The notes beneath the pieces are model-generated. The model made no database searches. It was not told the origin of the DNA and saw nothing but the letters and a program-made list of their open reading frames with translations. The translations under genes and the position numbers were made by a program. Positions 17,296 to 26,431 of a DNA stretch of 64,000 nt are shown piece by piece. Location: NCBI GenBank assembly GCA_036267155.1, contig DATAWP010000041.1:62001-126000 (forward strand). The letters are read 5' to 3'. Each line of letters starts with the position of its first letter. Positions within the stretch are counted from its first letter, which is position 1. The DNA is from PALSA-1353 sp036267155 (GTDB lineage Bacteria > Planctomycetota > Phycisphaerae > Tepidisphaerales > Tepidisphaeraceae).

Positions 17296-18084
17296 TCAGC
17301 GGCGCCGACGCCGAGGCAACGCCGCTCCAGCCAGCACAACCAATCCGAGAGCGGTTGCCGGCTCCGGCACTGTCACGGAAAGACTGGATAACGTCGCGCT
17401 GGCTTGGGCCTCGGTCGTGTCGTCGCCGACGAAAATGTAATTCGCCAGCGTGTACGGAGGGCTGCCGTCGCTTGTATAGTCCTGCGTCGGACCCGTCAGA
17501 ATCGCCGTCCCATCCGCCGACAGCGTGTAGACGCCATTCAGAATCGACAAAGCATAATCGTGCGAGGACGACTCCGTATTGAATTGCACATCCGCGCCGT
17601 GCGTAAAAAGCGGGCTATCCGTCTGGGCCCACACGTCGTCGCCCCAAAAGCCCAGCTCAATTCCCTTCGAGTCGTCGCCGAGGACGATGACGCTGAAGCC
17701 GGCGCGGTTGGAGTTGACCGTGCTGTCTATCGTGTGCGATTCGGAATTGATCTGAAGATCAAAACTAACCGTAAATCCCGTGGCCGGATTCAACGTCGGG
17801 AACGAGGAGTTCACGAAATCGAGACTGATCGGATTCGTGTTGGAGTACCCGCCCATCGTGTCGTAGTTGCTGGTCGTGTCCAGAGTCGTCGCGCCGCCGG
17901 CAGTGGTGGTGGTCGGAGCGGTTTCCAGCGGGTTGTAAGCGTAAATCAGCCACCCCTGCGACTGCGGCGTCCCCCCCGCCGACCCGTCGTACAGCAGCGT
18001 GGTCGTCGATCCAAAGCAAATCGGCGAGACTGCCGATCCCATCACCGCCAAAGCAAAAACGTTTATCCAACGATTCGATCGCAT
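17296..18084 (-). CDS. PEP-CTERM protein
   Basis: A 262-residue secreted protein: a signal peptide (WINVFALAVMGSAVSPICFG), a beta-rich domain, and a C-terminal sorting signal VPEPAT followed by a hydrophobic stretch and a basic tail PRRRRR. PEP-CTERM signals are recognised by exosortase systems and are typical of exopolysaccharide-producing bacteria. The region LLYDGSAGGTPQSQGWLIYAY at the mature N-terminus and the concanavalin-like pattern recall choice-of-anchor domains of such proteins, but this is tentative. GGAGG lies 6 bases before ATG 18084. No exosortase gene is in the window. Its stop lies 8 bases from the stop of the convergent membrane-TPR gene. Confidence 0.85.
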   Translation of the reverse strand: MRSNRWINVFALAVMGSAVSPICFGSTTTLLYDGSAGGTPQSQGWLIYAYNPLETAPTTTTAGGATTLDTTSNYDTMGGYSNTNPISLDFVNSSFPTLNPATGFTVSFDLQINSESHTIDSTVNSNRAGFSVIVLGDDSKGIELGFWGDDVWAQTDSPLFTHGADVQFNTESSSHDYALSILNGVYTLSADGTAILTGPTQDYTSDGSPPYTLANYIFVGDDTTEAQASATLSSLSVTVPEPATALGLVVLAGAALPRRRRR

Positions 18085-18433
18085 TCCGTCCCTCCAAATC
18101 GAAAGCCCAGTGGATCAATAGCAGAAGCGCAGCCCGAACGGCAACAGCAAATCGTCCGTTTTTCGCCGGTTAACACAGGAATTCCGCCGATCACTCCCGT
18201 CCCCCAAACGTGAGAATCAACCGATGTGTTTCGCACAACGCGTCGGCGGACTTGGTTCTTGTCGCAAGTCCCAGCCCGCTTGTCGTCAATTGCGGATTTC
18301 CCGGCGACAAAATGGGGAAAGAATTCCGTAGCGAGCTTGCCGAAAATAGACCCCGTTTCGCTTCCACCGTATGTTATCGCCGTATGTTATCGCCCATCGC
18401 CACCGGCGAACCGTCAACGAAAGGCTCGCTTCC
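18085..18433. repeat. Divergent intergenic region with a 13-base tandem duplication
   Basis: This gap separates the PEP-CTERM gene and the aldo/keto reductase-like gene and should hold both promoters; no clear sigma-70 pair was recognised. CGTATGTTATCGC occurs twice in direct tandem at 18368-18380 and 18381-18393, about 40 bases before the start of the reductase-like gene. It may be a simple slippage duplication or a paired binding site. Confidence 0.4.
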
Positions 18434-19351
18434 ATGCCGACATCTCCCCCGCTTCGCCTGACCGATCTTTCCAAATTCGTCTACGGCACCACTCGGCTCG
18501 GTGACGCCAAGATTCCATTTGCCGATCGCGTGAAGATCGCGCGCGTGGCCATGGATGCCGGGATATGGTTTCACACCAGCCACACCTATGGCGATGCGCT
18601 CCAGGTCTTGCGGGCCGCATTCGACGAGGACCGGAAACGCGTGCCGAAGATGATCTTCAAGATCGGCTGGAGCACCATCGAAGAAATGCGGCAGGTGATT
18701 CAGCAAAATATCGAACCGCTCGGAATCGATCACATGGACATCGGCCAGTTGTGCCTTGGCGGCAAGCTGGCCGAGGAGTTCGCTGCCGGTGGAAAATGCT
18801 ACGATGATTTCCGCAAGCTCCGGGAAACGGGCGTCGTCCGAAAGTTCGTGGTGGAGATCTTCCCATGGACCAGCAAGGTTCCCCTGCAGGCCGTTCAGGC
18901 CGGATATCCGCGGGACGTCGTCGACGGATACATTTTCTACCTCAACCCGCTGCAACGATTCGCGTCCAATGAATTGTGGGACCTGCTGCAGCAGCGCAAC
19001 GAGCCGATCATCGCGATGCGCACGGTCTGCGGCGGCGACGTTCATCGGCTGCGTGACGTTCCCGGCGCCGCCTGGAAGGATTATCTCCGCCAGCGCGCCG
19101 TCGAAGTCGCCCCGCTCTATGAGCGGTCGGGTTGCAAGACCTGGCCCGAATTCTGCGTGCGATTTGCCTACGGATTTCCGCAGGTGCGCACCACCGTCGG
19201 CTCCACAAGCCAGCCCGGGAATCTGCGAGCCTTTCTCGACGCATCGAAAAACGTCAAGCCGCTGCCGGGCGACATTCAATCGGAAATCATTCGCCTGCAA
19301 CGCCGTTGGTCGGATGAAACCGACGTGCATGCCGAACCCTGGTCGATGTAA
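18434..19351 (+). CDS. Aldo/keto reductase-like protein
   Basis: A 305-residue TIM-barrel protein of the aldo/keto reductase superfamily. Seen are the N-terminal FVYGTTRLGD, the catalytic Tyr region WFHTSHTYGDALQVL, the Lys in MIFKIGW, and the cofactor-side FAYGFPQVRTTVGSTSQPGNL near the end. The family's Asp before the Tyr motif reads as His or Ser here. The usual DYIDLYLIH, which supplies the catalytic His, is IDHMDIGQLCLG, so at least one of the four catalytic residues appears lost. It may be a non-canonical oxidoreductase or a binding protein. ATG 18434 is used because the 21 residues before it (from 18371) look non-coding. Confidence 0.75.
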   Translation: MPTSPPLRLTDLSKFVYGTTRLGDAKIPFADRVKIARVAMDAGIWFHTSHTYGDALQVLRAAFDEDRKRVPKMIFKIGWSTIEEMRQVIQQNIEPLGIDHMDIGQLCLGGKLAEEFAAGGKCYDDFRKLRETGVVRKFVVEIFPWTSKVPLQAVQAGYPRDVVDGYIFYLNPLQRFASNELWDLLQQRNEPIIAMRTVCGGDVHRLRDVPGAAWKDYLRQRAVEVAPLYERSGCKTWPEFCVRFAYGFPQVRTTVGSTSQPGNLRAFLDASKNVKPLPGDIQSEIIRLQRRWSDETDVHAEPWSM

Positions 19352-19377
19352 CGGTTGATTTCGCACCCCGACAACCA

Positions 19378-20550
19378 ATGGATGCAAATCCCCTTCTTTT
19401 TCGCGACTTGACGTACATCTTCCTCGCCGCCGTGGGGGGAGGATTGCTGGCGTGGCGTCTGCGCTTGCCGCTGATTCTCGGCTTCGTCATCGGCGGGATC
19501 GTCATCAGCCCGTTCACACCCGGCGTTCATTTGTCCGATCTTCACACCTTCGAGGTGCTCGCCGAGGTCGGGGTTGTCCTGCTGATGTTTTCCATCGGCG
19601 TAGAGTTCTCGATCTCCGAACTGATGAGCGTCAAATGGGTGGCGCTGCTCGGCGGATCATGTGGAATCGCCCTGTCCATCGCCCTCGCCGTCGGCGCGGC
19701 AAAGCTTTTCGGCTGGCCGTTGATGCAGGGCATCGTCATCGGCGCCACCATCTCCGTCGCCAGCACGATGGTCCTCGCCCGGCTCCTGGTGGACCGCAAC
19801 GCGCTAAGCACATCCTACGGCCGCGTAATGATCGGAATCACCCTGTTCGAAGACCTGGCCGTGGTCCTGATGACGGTGGTATTGCCAAGCTTCGCCGGCT
19901 CGGAAAAAGGCCGCTTCATAACCGCCGCGTGGACGATCGGCAAGGCCCTCATTCTGCTGATTCCCCTGGCGTTCGTGACAACGAAAGTGATCCCCCCGCT
20001 CCTGCGAAAAGCTCGCGATACCAAGGACCCGGAATTATTTCTGCTCGTCGCGATCGCCATTTGCCTCGGCACGGCAGCCCTGTCCCACGCCGCCGGATTC
20101 TCCACCGCCCTGGGCGCTTTCCTCGCCGGCTTTTCCATCAGCGGCTCAAAAGACCTCCACGTCGCCCACGCCCAATTGGTCCCCCTCCGCGACGCGTTCG
20201 TCGCCCTCTTTTTCGTAACGATCGGCGCCCTGATCCAGCCCAGGCTGATTTTGCATTCCCTCCCCCTGCTCGGCCTGATGCTGGCCCTGATCGTCCCCGG
20301 GAAATTCATCATTTGGGCACTCGTCGTCAAGCTATTCCGCTATCCGATGATGACAGCCATCGCCGCCGCCGCCGGCCTGACCCAGATCGGCGAATTGTCG
20401 TTCGTGGTGGTTCGCGTCGCGCGCGAATCAGGATTGGTAGGCGAAGACGTCTTCAACGCCACGCTCGCCGCGTCGTTGATTTCGATATTCCTGAACGTCT
20501 TCATCGTGCGCGGCGCACTGGCATGGGTCGCCAAAAAGCGACCGGCATAA
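19378..20550 (+). CDS. Kef-type cation:proton antiporter (CPA2 family)
   Basis: A 390-residue membrane protein with about twelve helices matching the Na+/H+ exchanger domain of CPA2 antiporters: LAAVGGGLLAWRLRLPLILGF, the loop VVISPFTPGVHL-like segment, FEDLAVVLMTVVLPSF (acidic residues of the transport site), and AGFSTALGAFLAGFSISGS. It stops after the membrane domain; the cytoplasmic RCK (TrkA-N/C) regulatory domain that KefB/C carry is absent, so gating by NAD or glutathione adducts is not expected. It starts 26 bases after the aldo/keto reductase-like gene, close enough for one transcript; KefC-type proteins are classically linked to electrophile stress, but the link here is speculative. 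Confidence 0.88.
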   Translation: MDANPLLFRDLTYIFLAAVGGGLLAWRLRLPLILGFVIGGIVISPFTPGVHLSDLHTFEVLAEVGVVLLMFSIGVEFSISELMSVKWVALLGGSCGIALSIALAVGAAKLFGWPLMQGIVIGATISVASTMVLARLLVDRNALSTSYGRVMIGITLFEDLAVVLMTVVLPSFAGSEKGRFITAAWTIGKALILLIPLAFVTTKVIPPLLRKARDTKDPELFLLVAIAICLGTAALSHAAGFSTALGAFLAGFSISGSKDLHVAHAQLVPLRDAFVALFFVTIGALIQPRLILHSLPLLGLMLALIVPGKFIIWALVVKLFRYPMMTAIAAAAGLTQIGELSFVVVRVARESGLVGEDVFNATLAASLISIFLNVFIVRGALAWVAKKRPA

Positions 20551-20577
20551 AGCATTTTCGCTCGTTGCGCATCCGTG

Positions 20578-22509
20578 TCACGGCGATACCCAAACCAGGC
20601 CCGGAGTATATCTGTCCAACTCGCGCCGAAGTTGGGAAATCTCTTCGCTCAAATTCGTTTGTGCATCACCTTCGTTATCGTGCTGAGCGAGCGTGTTAAT
20701 GCCCAGCACGATGCCGGATTCATTCAATAAGGGGCCGCCCGAATTGCCATGGCGAATGACCGCTTCGTGCTGAATCCAGCATTCATTGTCGGCATCGCGG
20801 AAAATCCGACCGACAGAACCCTTCGTGAGCGTATAGGCAAAGTCACGCGGTTTAAATTGCGACTTGATATCGAATGACGCGCTCAACGCATTGTCCGCGT
20901 CGATGTCATTTTGGAGTTCCTTATCGGAGAGAGCTTCCGAGCCCAAACCAGGGAATCCGGCCGCAAAGACATCAACGCCTCGCGATTCGGCGGGTCGGTT
21001 GGCGAGGCGGAAGCAGACCTGCTCCCGTCTGGCGACTTTTAGGATCGCCAGATCAAATTTGGTGCTCTTAAAAATGATTTGGGCGTCATACTGATTGGTT
21101 CCAAAAAACACCCAGGTCCGCGGCTGGATTGTGGCGCCAAAACGGGCCCGGATATCTTCATGTATGGAGGGGTCATCCAAAGTGTCGGTAAGCTCTACAA
21201 CGTGTCGGTTCGTAAGCAAATAGCCGGTCGGTGAGACGGTGAAACATGAGCCTGTCACCAGCGCCCGCTGCCGAACCGTACCGTCCGAAAGGACCGCCTG
21301 AAATCCCACCACAACAAAACCGACTGCCGCCGACATTGCCTTGTCATCGTGCGGATTCGATACAAATCCGCGCGCCGGGATCGGCCTCGGCTCGCGTCCT
21401 AATGGCCGGGCATTAGGCATCGCCCCATTCATCATAGTTGGTTGCGCTGACGCAACCGGCGAGCGCGATAACGATGGTCGTGAGGTCGGGTAACTGGACA
21501 CGTCGTCGCAGGTCAATGTGATGGTCGATTCGACCTCCGAGGCCACCGCGCCGGGGCCTGTGGGATCCGAGGCGATCGGCATGTGCGTCTGGCCCTCATT
21601 CGCGGCATCGCTGGAAAAATCCCAGCCCGCGCAATCGGGCGTTCGCGTTACATTTACATCCACGGAGCCGACCCGGACGCGCATGGTTATGATATTGCCG
21701 GGCAATTTGTTGAGATAGGACTCATCTTGAGTATTGACTGTGATTGGTCCCCAAACCTGCATCCCCGCATTCTGGTTTTGCATCACGTTCTGACGGGTAT
21801 GGTCCAGAGCGGTCTGCGCCTCCGCTAACTTTCTTTGAGCGTCTGGCAACAGTGACCGCAGGTTGCTTGTCTGGTTGTCGACCTCATCAATAATTGCCCG
21901 ATCTCTAGTGATGCGATCCGTGTCGGTCGACGGAGTCGCCGCCATATCGAAAACGGCGCTGCCGCGCTTGGCGAGAAGCGCACTTATTTGGGCGTTTAGG
22001 CTCGAAAGCTTCCTATCGGCTGCGTCATACGCGTCCCGAACCGGAAGTAGTTGCACCCTCCCTGCTCGACTTAGCGTCGCCCGCTGAGATACGGGAAACA
22101 GATGCCCTTGAATTACGATGCCGCCGTCGTCCGAAGTCACGGATGAGATGATGATCTGGGCACTGGCTTCTACGTTCGCTAGTTTTGACGCGGCGACCGT
22201 CGCTTTGGAAGCGGCGGTATTGAGCCATTCCTGTGTTTCCGCCGGCAAATAGGAAGAACCGATTGTTCCGCGGAAGGATTCGTACAGCAAAGTATCAAGG
22301 GTTTGCACGCGAGCCGACAAATCCGGACCGTGCGCGTCTGTTTTAACGGAGAGATTCGCGTCCGGCCGGGTAGCCGCTGCCGTCGCCTGCTGGGCTTCTC
22401 GCGCCCGCAACCGTTCTAACGCCTCGTCGGCAGTCATTTGTCCATGAGCCGCCGTTCCCAACGAAAGGCAGAATAAAACCAAGAAAAGCGCCTGCGATCT
22501 GCGCGACAT
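20578..22509 (-). CDS. Secreted trypsin-like serine protease with long N-terminal region
   Basis: A 643-residue protein with a signal peptide (MSRRSQALFLVLFCLSLGTA, cleaved near AHGQ). The first two thirds are unassigned and include a coiled-coil-like stretch (DEVDNQTSNLRSLLPDAQRKL) and a beta-rich part. The last third is an S1-type (DegP-like) protease domain: catalytic His in LLTNRHVVEL, Asp in FDLAILKV, Ser in HGNSGGPLLNESG. No PDZ domain follows. The product is probably periplasmic or exported; the target is unknown. A GGGAGG site precedes the start by 5-6 bases. Its stop lies 28 bases from the convergent antiporter stop. Confidence 0.87.
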   Translation of the reverse strand: MSRRSQALFLVLFCLSLGTAAHGQMTADEALERLRAREAQQATAAATRPDANLSVKTDAHGPDLSARVQTLDTLLYESFRGTIGSSYLPAETQEWLNTAASKATVAASKLANVEASAQIIISSVTSDDGGIVIQGHLFPVSQRATLSRAGRVQLLPVRDAYDAADRKLSSLNAQISALLAKRGSAVFDMAATPSTDTDRITRDRAIIDEVDNQTSNLRSLLPDAQRKLAEAQTALDHTRQNVMQNQNAGMQVWGPITVNTQDESYLNKLPGNIITMRVRVGSVDVNVTRTPDCAGWDFSSDAANEGQTHMPIASDPTGPGAVASEVESTITLTCDDVSSYPTSRPSLSRSPVASAQPTMMNGAMPNARPLGREPRPIPARGFVSNPHDDKAMSAAVGFVVVGFQAVLSDGTVRQRALVTGSCFTVSPTGYLLTNRHVVELTDTLDDPSIHEDIRARFGATIQPRTWVFFGTNQYDAQIIFKSTKFDLAILKVARREQVCFRLANRPAESRGVDVFAAGFPGLGSEALSDKELQNDIDADNALSASFDIKSQFKPRDFAYTLTKGSVGRIFRDADNECWIQHEAVIRHGNSGGPLLNESGIVLGINTLAQHDNEGDAQTNLSEEISQLRRELDRYTPGLVWVSP

Positions 22510-22587
22510 GGAGCCTCCCTCGACTTGAACTGCAATGCCAGCATAACCTTCGCTTGGATGGCCATCAAGACGTGAGTTGCCGTGAAA

Positions 22588-22661
22588 TGTTCCCGATAGG
22601 GCTCGAACCTATAACCTTCGGCTCCGGAGGCCGACGCTCTGTCCAATTGAGCTACGGGAAC
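22588..22661 (-). tRNA. tRNA-Arg (anticodon CCG)
   Basis: The reverse strand folds as a full cloverleaf: acceptor GTTCCCG pairs with CGGGAAC, D-arm GCTCAATTGGACAGAGC, anticodon stem TCGGC/GCCGA with loop CTCCGGA giving anticodon CCG (reads CGG), and T-arm ATAGG-TTCGAGC-CCTAT. The discriminator base is A. The 3' CCA is not encoded, so it must be added after transcription. Confidence 0.95.
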
Positions 22662-22727
22662 TTATCTCAAATCAAGGGGTTCAATCTATCCGCAACGATC
22701 GTTCGGCGTCAATCGAGAACACGCCTA

Positions 22728-22751
22728 AGCCCCGGATGTACATCCGGGGCT
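22728..22751. repeat. Perfect 24-base palindrome after dacB
   Basis: The sequence AGCCCCGGATGT is followed directly by its exact reverse complement ACATCCGGGGCT. It lies 32 bases beyond the stop of dacB (minus strand) and before the tRNA gene, where a terminator would sit, but no T-run follows on the minus strand. It belongs with similar hairpins at 43370, 46441, 54846 and 63869. Confidence 0.7.
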
Positions 22752-22782
22752 ACGAGCGGCACAAACATTTTTGCGATCGATA

Positions 22783-24270
22783 TTAATTCGCCTGGGCTTG
22801 GGCCACGGCCAGCGCGTGCTGGTCAATGGCTCGGACGATGCGCTCCTGCAAAACTTTCGCGCCGCTGTTGCTGCCTTCGGGGATGCCGTTGAACATGATG
22901 CTGAAGCAATACCAATTGTCGTCCTTCGCGTGCAGATATCCGCTGAGACAACTCACGCCGTTGACAAAGCCGGTCTTGGCGATCACCCGCCCGCGAAGGT
23001 CGCTGCCGTGAAATCGCTCGGCCAGCGTGCCGTCCTCGCCGGCAATCGCCAGCGACGCCAGCCATGCCGCGGAGTTGGGGCCGAAATAGTCGTGCGTTAA
23101 AACCGTCACCATCAAATGCGCGCTGATCGCGTTGTTTTTCGACAGGCCACAGCCGTCGTCCAGCGTGTATTGCGATGAGGGAATATTCAGTGAGCTTAAG
23201 AAATCCCCCACCGCCGCCGTGCCGGCTTTCCATGTGCCGGCGCCGGATTTTTGAAAAGCCATGCGCTTGCACAGGCATTCGGCATAGAGATTCATGCTGT
23301 CCTTGTTGGCACGGTCGATCACGCTCAGCAGCGGCGTTTCGTGAACGGCCAGCAATGCCCAGGACGAATCGCTCCCGGCGCGACGGGCCGCGAGATACGC
23401 CTGACGCTCGGCGCGATCGCGCTTGACCGTGCCGGTCAGTGAAATGCCGGCCGATCGCAGCCGCTCCGCCAGCACAGCGCCGGCGAACATCGGTGGATCG
23501 TGGATGGTCACCGACACCGGAACGACGTTGGCCGAGCGGGCGGTTCCGCGAAGGACCAGCTCATTCGTCCCCGGCTCGCGCGAGAGCCAGACGGCGTTCT
23601 CGCCGCCGGCGGTGCAGGTGTTTTTGATCGAGACGTACGACGTTGCCGGATCGGTCCGGTAATCGACGGGCCGACCGAACGCACCGGGGCGGACATACAC
23701 GTCCACGCAGTTGGCGTTGAGGTTCAGGCCGGCGATCTCGGCATCGTAACGCTTCTGCACCTGGTCGGCCGGCCAGTCGGGATGCAGAAACTCCTCGTCG
23801 AAAACACTGTCGTCCACGAGCAGATCGCGCGCGGAAGAAAATTTCCGTTTGGCCAAGCCCTCGGCCCAGGTTTTGAAAACAGTGTCAACATCCCAGCCGA
23901 CTTTTTTAAGCAATTCCGCATCGCCCAGGGTCGGGTCGCCGTCGCCGACCAGGACCAGGTCGCCGTCATGGTAGAGCAGCAGCGTGCGGAATTTGAAATC
24001 CGGGCCAAGCTGCTCAAGCGCGGCAGATGTCGTAACGACCTTCAGATTGCTGGCCGGCACCAGCGGGCGCTTTGAATCAGATTGATAAATCGCGGTAACG
24101 TCGCCGGCGGATTTGCCAAGGCGAACGATGTCGATGCCGACGGCGGCCCGGTCCAGGAGCTTGTCTCGCAGGACCGAATCGACATCCGTGGCCAGGTCGG
24201 CATTTGCCGCCGAGAAAGCCGTCAAGAGACATAAGGAAAAGGTGAATACGAAGAAAGCGAGTCGTCCCAT
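22783..24270 (-). CDS. dacB: D-alanyl-D-alanine carboxypeptidase/endopeptidase (PBP4, S13 family)
   Basis: A 495-residue periplasmic enzyme trimming peptidoglycan stem peptides. A signal peptide (FFVFTFSLCLLTAFSAANA) precedes the mature protein. All three penicillin-binding motifs are seen: S-x-x-K as S74-x-x-K77 in VPASNLKVVTT, S-x-N as SKN in CGLSKNNAIS, and K-T-G in IAKTGFVNGVSCLSGYL. The large insert between the first two motifs, typical of the S13/DacB family, includes LYHDGDLVLVGDGDPTLGD. Length and motif order fit the family. GAGG about 8 bases before ATG 24270 supports the start. It appears to be a single-gene unit, followed by a 24-base palindrome and the tRNA-Arg gene. Confidence 0.95.
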   Translation of the reverse strand: MGRLAFFVFTFSLCLLTAFSAANADLATDVDSVLRDKLLDRAAVGIDIVRLGKSAGDVTAIYQSDSKRPLVPASNLKVVTTSAALEQLGPDFKFRTLLLYHDGDLVLVGDGDPTLGDAELLKKVGWDVDTVFKTWAEGLAKRKFSSARDLLVDDSVFDEEFLHPDWPADQVQKRYDAEIAGLNLNANCVDVYVRPGAFGRPVDYRTDPATSYVSIKNTCTAGGENAVWLSREPGTNELVLRGTARSANVVPVSVTIHDPPMFAGAVLAERLRSAGISLTGTVKRDRAERQAYLAARRAGSDSSWALLAVHETPLLSVIDRANKDSMNLYAECLCKRMAFQKSGAGTWKAGTAAVGDFLSSLNIPSSQYTLDDGCGLSKNNAISAHLMVTVLTHDYFGPNSAAWLASLAIAGEDGTLAERFHGSDLRGRVIAKTGFVNGVSCLSGYLHAKDDNWYCFSIMFNGIPEGSNSGAKVLQERIVRAIDQHALAVAQAQAN

Positions 24271-24419
24271 CCGTGAAACCTCGTGCTGTGCGGACTCCGT
24301 TCAGTAATTACCATATCGGGAATTCAGGCCGTGACAAGTTAATCTGCGGAAAAATGCCGGGAAAAACGATGCGGCGGCCATCAAATGTGGCCGGTCGTGA
24401 TGGCATAAAGTGCGGATTT

Positions 24420-24608
24420 TCACCGTGGTATTCCCCCTTTTTTTGCTTCGTTTTCAAAATCGACTTCGGCGCGCAGGGTCATGACAAGAGCATTTGGCCG
24501 GCCCGTGCCGCCGGGATTCACGATGTATTGCAGGTCCGGCTGCAAATCAAACCAGCGCGTCATCCGTAGCTTGTGAGGGTCGGCAAGCGCGAGCGCGACA
24601 ATAGACTG
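24420..24608 (-). pseudogene. OprB-type porin, C-terminal remnant
   Basis: In the 540-base gap between dacB and the DUF4190 gene, the minus-strand frame ending at 24420 reads TRWFDLQPDLQYIVNPGG, then NALVMTLRAEVDF and a short tail. This is the characteristic C-terminus of carbohydrate-selective OprB porins (last beta strands, W-x-x-x-Q-P-D-x-Q-Y-I-x-N-P-G-G). No earlier part of a porin is present; the frame upstream of about 24608 is unrelated. It is therefore a remnant left by a deletion or insertion. The exact left boundary of homology is uncertain. Confidence 0.6.
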
Positions 24609-24811
24609 CGCGCTCACTGTGAAGAACAAGGGGGCCATTGCTGACAAGAACGAATTGATTTTGCGTAAGGTTCCGCCCTTTTCTGGTAAAAGTGACCCCG
24701 TAATGAAACTGAGATGCCATTTTACCGGCGGAATCGCCGCCGTCACGCGCCCGGCACTGGTGCGAGAATGACACAATACTTGTTCGCTGACGAATTCTTC
24801 GGAGCATTTTG

Positions 24812-25417
24812 ATGACGCAGTCCACACCCCCACCGCTGCCGCCGATCGAGGTCGGATATGGCTATGGGTACGCCCAGGCGCCGCGGCGCAGCAACGGTTT
24901 CGCCATTGCAAGCCTCGTCCTGGGCATCTTGGGCTGCATTCCTTTTCTCACCGGCCTGCTCGCGATCGTGCTGGGCGTCATTGGCATTCGAAAGACGCGC
25001 GACTCATCGGTCGGGGGCAAGGGGCTGGCGATCGCGGGGATGATCCTGGGCATTATCAGCGTACTGGGATGGAGCGGGTTCGGAGGCTTGATGGGCTACG
25101 CTTACCGCGAATCCAAACCGGCGGGGGTCGTCGCAAAACAGTTCCTCCGAGATATCAGCGCCGGCAACATCAACGCGGCGATGGCCAACTCCACGGGTCT
25201 GACCGCCGCCCAGCTTCAAACCCAGAACCGGCAGATGATTTCGCTCGGACCCTTGCAATCGGTCAGCATTTCATCGTTCAATTTGTCCACATTCAATAGC
25301 CAATCTATCATGAGCCTTGGCGGCGCCGCCACGTTCGCGAGCGGTCCGAAAACCTGCACGTTTAACCTGGTGAAGACAGGCGGGATTTACAAAGTAAAGT
25401 CGTTCTGGATTCAGTGA
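24812..25417 (+). CDS. DUF4190 membrane protein
   Basis: A 201-residue protein: a Pro- and Tyr-rich N-terminus, then two transmembrane helices in the DUF4190 arrangement (NGFAIASLVLGILGCIPFLTG, then KGLAIAGMILGIISVLGW). A soluble domain of about 110 residues follows, which looks like a small beta domain (CTFNLVKTGGIYKVKSFWIQ at the end). DUF4190 proteins are common and functionally unassigned; the duplicated A-I-A-x-x-x-L-G-I pattern is the signature. ATG 12 bases after GGAG at 24801 is used. The next small gene starts 33 bases downstream, so they may be co-transcribed. Confidence 0.8.
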   Translation: MTQSTPPPLPPIEVGYGYGYAQAPRRSNGFAIASLVLGILGCIPFLTGLLAIVLGVIGIRKTRDSSVGGKGLAIAGMILGIISVLGWSGFGGLMGYAYRESKPAGVVAKQFLRDISAGNINAAMANSTGLTAAQLQTQNRQMISLGPLQSVSISSFNLSTFNSQSIMSLGGAATFASGPKTCTFNLVKTGGIYKVKSFWIQ

Positions 25418-25449
25418 GGCAACTTCCCATTCCACCAGACAGGAGCGCA

Positions 25450-25653
25450 ATGGACGAACCGAAACAAGGACATCCGCACACCGAGTACAAAGGAGACGGC
25501 GGCCCTAGCCGTCAACCCTATTGGAAGCGTGCGCATCACGACTGGAAATTCTGGGCGGCTCTGGTGTTGATGCTGGTTGCTATAGCCGTCTATGTGGGGA
25601 CGAACGATTTGTCGTTCCGGCCCCATGGTCCGCCCCAGCATCCGATTCCGTAA
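25450..25653 (+). CDS. Small membrane protein (67 aa)
   Basis: Not recognised as a family. AGGAG lies 5 bases before ATG 25450, which decides the start over one at 25414 that overlaps the previous gene. The protein has a hydrophilic, basic N-terminal half (HPHTEYKGDGG, PYWKRAHHDW), one transmembrane helix (FWAALVLMLVAIAVYVG) and a short Pro/His-rich tail. It closely follows the DUF4190 membrane protein. Confidence 0.6.
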   Translation: MDEPKQGHPHTEYKGDGGPSRQPYWKRAHHDWKFWAALVLMLVAIAVYVGTNDLSFRPHGPPQHPIP

Positions 25654-25813
25654 ATCGCGCCGCACCACGTCCGCGGCGGCAGCGTCTATTTGGACGATGG
25701 CACACGCCGAGAACGCGATCGACCTGAAAGGCAATCGAAACCTGCGCCAACTCCGCTAGAGCGGCGATCGGTTCCTCGCTGATTTGGATGTCCATCGACG
25801 GATTTTTCGACCG

Positions 25814-26431
25814 TTATTTCGCCTTCGCCAGGCGGGCGTCCGCTACTTTCCAATTGACGACATTCCACCAAGCCGTGATGTAGTCGGGGCGGCGGTTCTG
25901 ATATTTCAGGTAATAGGCGTGCTCCCAGACATCCAGGCCGATGACGGGGGAGGCTCCGTCCATGACGGGGCTGTCCTGATTGGCGGTGGAAATGATCTCG
26001 AGTTTGCCGCCCTTCTTGACGAGCCAGGCCCAGCCGGAACCAAATCGGCCGGAGGCCGCGGCGGCGAACTTCTCCTTGAACTGATCGAACGAGCCAAACG
26101 TGCTGTTGATGGCGCTGCCAAGCTGGCCGACCGGCGTCGGACCGGGCTTGCCCGCGGGGTTGAGGATTTCCCAGAACAGGCTGTGGTTGTGGTGTCCACC
26201 GGCGTTGTTACGGACGGCGGTCTTGATCGCCTCGGGGACGATCTCCACGGTGTTGGCCAGCAGCTCCTCCAGGGATTTGTTGGCAATCTGGGGTGCCTGT
26301 TCGAGGGCCTTGTTCAGGTTGTTGACGTAGGCGGCGTGATGCTTGCCGTGATGGATTTCCATCGTCATCTTATCGATGTTCGGCTCCAGGGCATCGGACG
26401 CGAAAGGCAATGGCGGAAGAGTGAATGGCAT
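25814..26431 (-). CDS. sodA: Superoxide dismutase, Mn/Fe type
   Basis: Converts superoxide to hydrogen peroxide and oxygen in the cytoplasm. The 205 residues match the family length and carry all metal ligands: H27 (EIHHGKHHAAYV), H83 (HNHSLFW), D167 and H171 (DVWEHAYYLKY). The residues that separate Mn from Fe enzymes, GG before the second ligand region (NNAGGHHNH) and Gln in ANQDSPVM, are the Mn-type choices, so a Mn enzyme is favoured though metal use cannot be proven from sequence. AAGGAG lies 6-7 bases before the ATG. Single-gene unit. Confidence 0.95.
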   Translation of the reverse strand: MPFTLPPLPFASDALEPNIDKMTMEIHHGKHHAAYVNNLNKALEQAPQIANKSLEELLANTVEIVPEAIKTAVRNNAGGHHNHSLFWEILNPAGKPGPTPVGQLGSAINSTFGSFDQFKEKFAAAASGRFGSGWAWLVKKGGKLEIISTANQDSPVMDGASPVIGLDVWEHAYYLKYQNRRPDYITAWWNVVNWKVADARLAKAK

